A DNA stretch of 64,000 bases from assembly GCF_013423485.1 (NCBI RefSeq), contig NZ_JABFFR010000023.1, positions 186,001 to 250,000 of the forward strand. Reading direction: 5' to 3'. Positions 59,086 through 64,000 of this stretch are shown in pieces; the stretch's first letter is position 1; the number at the start of each line of letters is the position of its first letter. The notes beneath the pieces were generated by a model. The model had not been told where the DNA came from. It ran no database searches and saw only the letters and a list, made by a program, of their open reading frames with translations. The stretch is from Azospirillum oleiclasticum. Its GTDB lineage: Bacteria > Pseudomonadota > Alphaproteobacteria > Azospirillales > Azospirillaceae. The translations under genes were made by a program, and so were the position numbers.

Positions 59086-61050
59086 ATGCCCACCGCCGCC
59101 CGCTCCATCGATCCACCGGACGGTCGGGATGGTCCCGACGCGTCCATCCCCCGCCGCTATCCGGTCGGTGCCGAGGTCCGGCCAGCCGGGGCGGCGCATG
59201 TCCGCGTCTGGGCGCCCAAGTGCGGCCGGGTGGATCTGCTCATCGGCGCGGACGGTGCCCGTGCCGTTCCGCTGGAGCGGGAGGCGGACGGCCATTTCTC
59301 CGCCCTGGTGCCGGACATGCCGGCGGGCGCGCTCTACCGGTTGCGCCTGGAAGGGGAGGGGACACCGCTGCCCGACCCCGCCTCCCGCTTCCAGCCGGAG
59401 GGGCCGCATGGTCCGTCCCGGCTGGTCGACCCCGCCGCCTTCGCCTGGACCGACACCGGCTGGCGCGGCCGGACGTTGACGGAGGCGGTGATCTACGAGA
59501 TGCATGTCGGCACCTTCACGCCCGAGGGCAGCTGGGATGCGGCGCTGCGCGAGCTGCCGGCGCTCGCCGACCTCGGTGTCACCGTGCTGGAGGTGATGCC
59601 GGTGGCGGAGTTCGCCGGCCGCTTCGGCTGGGGCTACGACGGGGTGGGGTTGTTCGCGCCGACCCGGCTGTATGGGGAGCCGGACGCGTTCCGCCGCTTC
59701 GTCGACCGCGCCCACGCGCTGGGACTGGCCGTGATCCTGGACGTGGTCTACAACCATTTCGGCCCGGACGGGAACCACGCCGCCTGCTTCTCCGACACGT
59801 GGTTCTCCGACACGTACGAGAACGAGTGGGGCGAACCCATCAATTTCGACGGCCCCGGCAGCCGCCCGGTGCGCGACTTCTTCGCCGCCAACGCCGCATA
59901 TTGGATCGACGAGTACCACCTGGACGGGCTGCGGCTCGACGCCACCCAGCAGATCTTCGACGCCTCCCCCACCCACATCCTGGCCGAGGTCGCCGCCGCC
60001 GTGCGCCGCGCCGGGGCCGGGCGTGCCACGCTGCTGGTGGGCGAAAACGAGTCGCAGGACATGGTCCTGCTGGCCCCGCCCGAGCGCGGCGGCTGCGGGC
60101 TGGACGCGCTGTGGAACGACGATTTCCACCACAGCGCCATGGTGGCGCTGACCGGCCGCAACGAGGCCTATTACAGCGACCACACCGGCCGCGTGCAGGA
60201 GTTCGTGTCGGCAGCCAAGCGCGGCTTCCTGTTCCAGGGGCAGCGTTACGCGTGGCAGGGCAAGCGCCGCGGCACCCCCACGGCGGGGGCGCCGGGGGCG
60301 GCCTTCGTCACCTTCCTGCAGAACCACGACCAGATCGCCAATTCCGGCCACGCCCAGCGCATCCACGCCCTGACCTCGCCCGGACGCTTGCGGGCGATGA
60401 CGGCGCTGCTTCTTCTGGGGCCGGGCACGCCGATGCTGTTCCAGGGGCAGGAATTCGCCGCTTCCACCCCCTTCTTCTACTTCGCCGACCACAAGCCGGA
60501 ACTGGCGGTGGCGGTTGCCGAGGGGCGGGCGGAGTTCCTGGGCCAGTTCCCGACGCTCGCCACCCCGGCGATGCGCCGCCGGCTGACCCCGCCGCAGGCG
60601 GAGGAGACCTTCCGCCGCTCCGTCCTTGACCATGGGGAGCGGGCGCGCAACATCACGGTGTGGATCATGCACCGCGACCTGCTGGCGCTGCGCCGCGACG
60701 ATCGCGTCTTCCGTCCGGCGGCCGGAACCATCGACGGCGCGGTGTTGGGGGAGGAGGCGTTCGCGCTGCGCTGGTTCGGGACGGACGGGGACGACCGGCT
60801 GCTGCTCGTCAACCTCGGCCGCGGCCTGAACCGCCCCTCGATCGCCGAGCCGTTGCTGGCCCCGCCGGCCGGCCGGGGCTGGTCGCTGCTGTGGTCCAGC
60901 GAGGACCCGGCCTATGGGGGCGGCGGCACCGCGGCGGTCGATGCGCCCGATGGATGGCACGTTCCGGGGCATGCGGCTGTTGTCCTGTCATCCGCCACCG
61001 CACCCGACCCCGACGCGTCGGATCCGAAACAGTCTGACAGGGACCCATGA
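59086..61050 (+). CDS. treZ: Malto-oligosyltrehalose trehalohydrolase
   Basis: 654-residue GH13 enzyme that releases trehalose from maltooligosyl-trehalose. A CBM48-type N-terminal domain (AAHVRVWAPKCGRVDLLIG) precedes the barrel: RFGWGYDGVGLFAPTRLYGEP and DVVYNHFGPDGNH, nucleophile Asp285 in GLRLDATQQIFD, acid/base Glu320 in VGENESQD and Asp415 in FLQNHDQIAN. The C-terminal DUF3459 domain is present. ATG 59086; a GTG one codon upstream is possible. Overlaps the debranching-enzyme gene by four bases. TreY, the partner synthase, is not in the window. Confidence 0.93.
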   Translation: MPTAARSIDPPDGRDGPDASIPRRYPVGAEVRPAGAAHVRVWAPKCGRVDLLIGADGARAVPLEREADGHFSALVPDMPAGALYRLRLEGEGTPLPDPASRFQPEGPHGPSRLVDPAAFAWTDTGWRGRTLTEAVIYEMHVGTFTPEGSWDAALRELPALADLGVTVLEVMPVAEFAGRFGWGYDGVGLFAPTRLYGEPDAFRRFVDRAHALGLAVILDVVYNHFGPDGNHAACFSDTWFSDTYENEWGEPINFDGPGSRPVRDFFAANAAYWIDEYHLDGLRLDATQQIFDASPTHILAEVAAAVRRAGAGRATLLVGENESQDMVLLAPPERGGCGLDALWNDDFHHSAMVALTGRNEAYYSDHTGRVQEFVSAAKRGFLFQGQRYAWQGKRRGTPTAGAPGAAFVTFLQNHDQIANSGHAQRIHALTSPGRLRAMTALLLLGPGTPMLFQGQEFAASTPFFYFADHKPELAVAVAEGRAEFLGQFPTLATPAMRRRLTPPQAEETFRRSVLDHGERARNITVWIMHRDLLALRRDDRVFRPAAGTIDGAVLGEEAFALRWFGTDGDDRLLLVNLGRGLNRPSIAEPLLAPPAGRGWSLLWSSEDPAYGGGGTAAVDAPDGWHVPGHAAVVLSSATAPDPDASDPKQSDRDP

Positions 61051-63086
61051 CCGACATTGTCCGCACACTGGGACCCGACACGCTCGACGCCTCACCCGCC
61101 GCCGCTGTGACCCGCGAATGGCTGGTGACCAACGGCCTGGGCGGCTACGCCTCGGCCACCGTGTCCGGCGGGCTCACCCGCCGCTACCATGGCCTGCTGG
61201 TGGCGGCGCTGCCGGCCCCCCTCGGCCGCGTGGTGATGCTGAGCCAACTCGTCGACCATCTCGTCCTGCCGGACGGCACCGATTGCTCGCTGTGCGGCGA
61301 CGAGGAGGAGGGCAGCGTCCAGGGCCTCGCCGAGTTCCGCATGGAGATGGGCATGCCCGTCTGGCGGTTCGAGGTGAGTGGTGTGGTGATCGAGCGCACC
61401 GTGGTGATGCCCAACCGCCAGAACATCGTCCATGTCACCTACCGCGTGCGCCGGGCGCCCGGCCCGGTGCGGCTGACGCTGCGTCCGGTGCTGGCCTTCC
61501 GGCTGCTCGAAGCGGCGGTGGCCGCACCGCTCGCCCGCGACTACCGTCTGACCGCCTTCGGCGCCCGCTACGAGGTGTCCGCCGGGCGCGATCTGCCGGT
61601 GCTGCGGATGATGATCGACGGGGCGGACATGCCGCTGACGCTCGATGGCGGCAGCGGGCGGGAGATCGTCTACGGCGTTGAGGCGGAGCGCGGCTACGAA
61701 TCGCGCGGCCATCTGTGGAGCCCCGGCTATTTCAGCGGCACGCTGACCGAAGGCAGCCAGGTCACCTTCGTCGCCGCGGCGGAGCCGTGGCAGCGTATGG
61801 AGGCGCTGCCCCCCGCCGACGTGCTGGCCTTCGAGCGCGAGCGGCGGCGGCGCATCGCCCGTCTGGCCCACCCGTCGCTGCGCGACGGGGCGATGGCGGA
61901 GCTGGTGCTGGCCGCCGACGGTTTTCTGTTCCTTCCGGTCAGCCGCGTTGCCGACATGATGCGCGCGCGCGCCGAGGGCGACGAGGTGCGCACGGTGATC
62001 GCCGGCTACCACTGGTTCACCGACTGGGGCCGCGACACCATGATCAGCCTGGAGGGGCTGACCTTGGTCACCGGCCGCCATGTGGAGGCGGGCTGGATCC
62101 TGCGCACCTTCGCCCACTACATCCGTGACGGGCTGCTGCCCAACATGTTCCCCGACGGGAAGGTGGAGGGGCTCTACCACACCGCCGACGCCACGCTGTG
62201 GTTTTTCCACGCCGTCGGTCGCTACGTCGCAGCCACCGGCGACCGCCACACGCTGCGCATCCTGCTGCCCAAGCTTCTGGAGATCGTCAACCGCCACCGC
62301 CACGGCACGCGGTTCGGCATCGGCGTCGATCCGCAGGACGGGTTGCTGAGGCAGGGGGCGCCCGGCTACCAGCTCACCTGGATGGACGCCAAGGTGGACG
62401 ACTGGGTCGTCACCCCGCGGCGCGGCAAGGCGGTGGAGATCAACGCCCTCTGGTACAACGCCCTGATGCTGCTGTCCGGCTGGCTGGCGGAGGAGGAGGG
62501 CGCCGCCGCCGCCCGGCCGGTGGAGGAGATGGCGGCGTGGGCCTACGAATCCTTCAACCGCCGCTTCTGGTGCGAGTCGGCCGGCCATCTGTTCGACGTG
62601 GTGGACGGGGAGCGCGGCGACGATGGCGCCTGCCGCCCGAACCAGCTCCTCGCGGTTTCACTCGACCACCCGGTGCTGGAGCGCCGGCGCTGGGAGGCGG
62701 TGGTGGACACGGTGCGCCGCCGGCTGCTGACGCCGGTGGGCCTGCGCTCCCTGGCGCCGGGGCATCCCGACTACAAGACCAAATACTTCGGCGACCTGCG
62801 CGCGCGCGACGCCGCCTACCACCAGGGCACGGTGTGGGGCTGGCTGATCGGGCCGATGGTGGACGCCTGGCTGAAGGTCCACCCGAACGACAAGGCCGGC
62901 GCCCGCCGCCTGCTCGACGGTTTCCTGCCGCACCTGTCGGAGGCGGGGATCGGCACCATCAGCGAGATCTTCGACGCCGAACCGCCCTTCACACCACGTG
63001 GTTGCATCGCGCAGGCCTGGAGCGTGGCGGAGGTGCTGCGCGCCTGGGTGCGGACGGACGACGGCGCCGGGTCGGATTCGCAATAG
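61047..63086 (+). CDS. Amylo-alpha-1,6-glucosidase (glycogen debranching enzyme)
   Basis: 679 residues. A GDE_N-type domain starts TREWLVTNGLGGYASATVSGG, and the GH133-type (GDE_C) catalytic domain includes AGYHWFTDWGRDTMISLEGL, PDGKVEGLYHTADATLWFFHAVGR (key part DATLWFFHAVGR) and GCIAQAWSVAEVLR. It removes alpha-1,6 branches, feeding linear glucan to TreY/TreZ. ATGA overlap with treZ shows an operon. A strong terminator follows at once. Confidence 0.93.
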   Translation: MTDIVRTLGPDTLDASPAAAVTREWLVTNGLGGYASATVSGGLTRRYHGLLVAALPAPLGRVVMLSQLVDHLVLPDGTDCSLCGDEEEGSVQGLAEFRMEMGMPVWRFEVSGVVIERTVVMPNRQNIVHVTYRVRRAPGPVRLTLRPVLAFRLLEAAVAAPLARDYRLTAFGARYEVSAGRDLPVLRMMIDGADMPLTLDGGSGREIVYGVEAERGYESRGHLWSPGYFSGTLTEGSQVTFVAAAEPWQRMEALPPADVLAFERERRRRIARLAHPSLRDGAMAELVLAADGFLFLPVSRVADMMRARAEGDEVRTVIAGYHWFTDWGRDTMISLEGLTLVTGRHVEAGWILRTFAHYIRDGLLPNMFPDGKVEGLYHTADATLWFFHAVGRYVAATGDRHTLRILLPKLLEIVNRHRHGTRFGIGVDPQDGLLRQGAPGYQLTWMDAKVDDWVVTPRRGKAVEINALWYNALMLLSGWLAEEEGAAAARPVEEMAAWAYESFNRRFWCESAGHLFDVVDGERGDDGACRPNQLLAVSLDHPVLERRRWEAVVDTVRRRLLTPVGLRSLAPGHPDYKTKYFGDLRARDAAYHQGTVWGWLIGPMVDAWLKVHPNDKAGARRLLDGFLPHLSEAGIGTISEIFDAEPPFTPRGCIAQAWSVAEVLRAWVRTDDGAGSDSQ

Positions 63087-63087
63087 G

Positions 63088-63121
63088 GACGCGCGGCCCG
63101 GACGGAGGTGGGCCGCGCGTC
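63088..63121 (+). terminator. Terminator of the treZ - debranching enzyme operon
   Basis: Perfect 12-bp stem GACGCGCGGCCC / GGGCCGCGCGTC with a 10-base loop, immediately after the stop codon (TAG at 63084-63086). No T-run, but position and stability make termination likely. Confidence 0.8.
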
Positions 63122-63792
63122 TGAATGGCCTGGACTATGGGTCGCGACCAATGGGCGTCACGAAGTATTGGTGCCGCGAAATATGAGCGGACCGTACCAG
63201 AGGTTGCGGGGGGCGTGGTGGGACAAGGTGACGGCGGACACCCGATGTCACCACCGCCGTGGCCCGGCGACAGGCGGTGCGGGAACCATGACGCGCGGCG
63301 GCGCGTTATCGATGTCTGCGGCGCTCCGCCGCTGGCTGCCGTGCGGTGACGACGGCCCGCTAACCGTGGACGGTGCGGTTGTCAACAGCGCGGATCTGCG
63401 CGCGAAACCGTGCCGCACGGGCGGGACCGGGCAGGGAAATGCCGGGTGCCGTCGCGGCACGGGTCGGTGTGTTTCCCGAAATTCCAAGCGGAATCAGGGT
63501 GTTGGGATCGCTCGGCCGGCATTTCGCGGCACCGCTGCGTGGCCCGGTTCCGCGCGTCGATACAGAACCTGTCCCTGGATTCTCCACGGACTTATCCACA
63601 GGGTCTGCCCGGCACTGCGCGCTTTGGGTGTATCCCCCCGGCCATGGTGCCTACCCGGTCGAGCGGGGGCTCGGCGAAGGCAATACCCTGACTTGCCGGG
63701 AAGCCGCCGCCCGGAATCCCCTGTATGATCACGCGGTGGCCGGATGTTCCGGCGCACGGTGTTGCGATCGCCTGCAACGAAGGGATGCGATC
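63122..63792. other. 671-bp gene-free region with DnaA-box-like sequences
   Basis: Longest gene-free stretch of the window. Open frames exist on both strands but are Arg/Gly-rich shadows. It contains a stem ACGGCGG/CCGCCGT (63231-63260), and two tandem DnaA-box-like sequences (63581-63601). The 3' end carries the leader of the next gene. No RNA gene could be recognised. Confidence 0.5.
63581..63601 (+). promoter_or_regulatory. Two adjacent DnaA-box-like sequences
   Basis: TTCTCCACG (63581-63589, two mismatches) followed after three bases by TTATCCACA (63593-63601), which equals the E. coli DnaA-box consensus. DnaA could bind here as a gene regulator or, less likely, at an origin. No AT-rich unwinding element is adjacent. 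Confidence 0.45.
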
Positions 63793-64000
63793 ATGCCCGC
63801 AGTCCTGCCGCTTTCCGGCATGCCGCCATGTCCCCGCACGGGCCGGCGGACGCTTTCCAATCCACGCTGCGCTCTGCCGGTTGTCGGCATTCTTCTGGTG
63901 GCGGCGTTTGCGGTGCGGCTTCTTGCCGATCTGCTCGGCCGCGCCGCCGTGGCCGATCCGGTGGGGTTGCTCTCCATCGGCATCGGGGTGCTGGCCGTCG
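63793..64000 (+). CDS. Membrane protein, N-terminus only (cut by window edge)
   Basis: The frame from ATG 63793 (AAGGGA nine bases upstream) stays open to the right edge: 69 codons. It begins with a short polar, Pro/Arg-rich stretch, then a membrane helix LPVVGILLVAAFAVRLLADLLG and a second hydrophobic segment (VGLLSIGIGVLAV) at the edge. An overlapping frame from ATG 63785 is not hydrophobic. No family can be assigned. Confidence 0.5.
   Translation, partial: MPAVLPLSGMPPCPRTGRRTLSNPRCALPVVGILLVAAFAVRLLADLLGRAAVADPVGLLSIGIGVLAV

Noticed and set aside
63108..63728. 206-codon frame in the terminal gene-free region
   Set aside because: Starts inside the terminator hairpin, Arg/Gly/Cys-rich, no motif and no ribosome site.

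Overview
The window is almost certainly from a high-GC alphaproteobacterium of the Azospirillum / Rhodospirillales type. I infer this from strong G/C third-position bias, a zapA - 6S RNA - fthC block, a complete ccm cytochrome c maturation cluster, a poly(3-hydroxybutyrate) oligomer hydrolase, a DctPQM/DctSR C4-dicarboxylate system and treZ-type trehalose genes. No plasmid replication gene, rRNA, tRNA or CRISPR array was seen. The genus is an inference.

Layout. 1-5 kb: transketolase (cut by the left edge), a GH19 lysozyme/chitinase-like enzyme, a small coiled-coil protein with zapA, 6S RNA, fthC and a YmdB-type phosphoesterase. 5-10.7 kb: secreted 3HB-oligomer hydrolase, an RsbW-like anti-sigma ATPase, an XRE regulator, a small membrane protein, an MlaA-type protein and a small conserved protein. 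10.7-16.9 kb: three paralogous mitofilin-like (Mic60/COG4223-type) membrane proteins around a dynamin-like GTPase. This is the most interesting part of the window: a candidate membrane-shaping module recalling mitochondrial MICOS plus Opa1. 16.9-21.8 kb: rhodanese, SDR dehydrogenase, YkvA protein, DMT transporter, a secreted protein and a sensor kinase.

21.9-30.6 kb: cytochrome c maturation genes ccmA-B-(SpoIIE-type response regulator)-C-D-E-F-G-H-I, all on the minus strand; the regulator gene is inserted between ccmB and ccmC. 30.9-42.1 kb: a polytopic protein of unknown function, an AspT/YidE-type transporter, a polar amino acid ABC transporter, an ExoD-like protein, a CorC-type CBS protein, two ChaC-type gamma-glutamylcyclotransferases and a DUF2125 protein. 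42.1-47.9 kb: dctMQP diverging from the two-component pair dctS-dctR. 47.9-50 kb: an ArsR-controlled permease/thioredoxin operon and a small coiled-coil protein. 50.3-55.3 kb: a leucine-dehydrogenase-type enzyme, bfd with a good Fur box, a GH13 alpha-glucosidase, a transglutaminase-fold protein and an RlmM-like methyltransferase.

55.3-58.8 kb is a low-GC island: a 15-copy hexanucleotide repeat followed by a type IIG restriction-modification gene split by one in-frame amber codon. 59-63.1 kb returns to host-like sequence with treZ and a glycogen debranching gene. The last 0.7 kb is gene-free, with two adjacent DnaA-box-like sequences, followed by the first codons of a membrane protein cut by the right edge.

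Start codons were chosen by ribosome-binding-site spacing, frame overlap with neighbours and family length; where the choice is weak this is stated in the entry.
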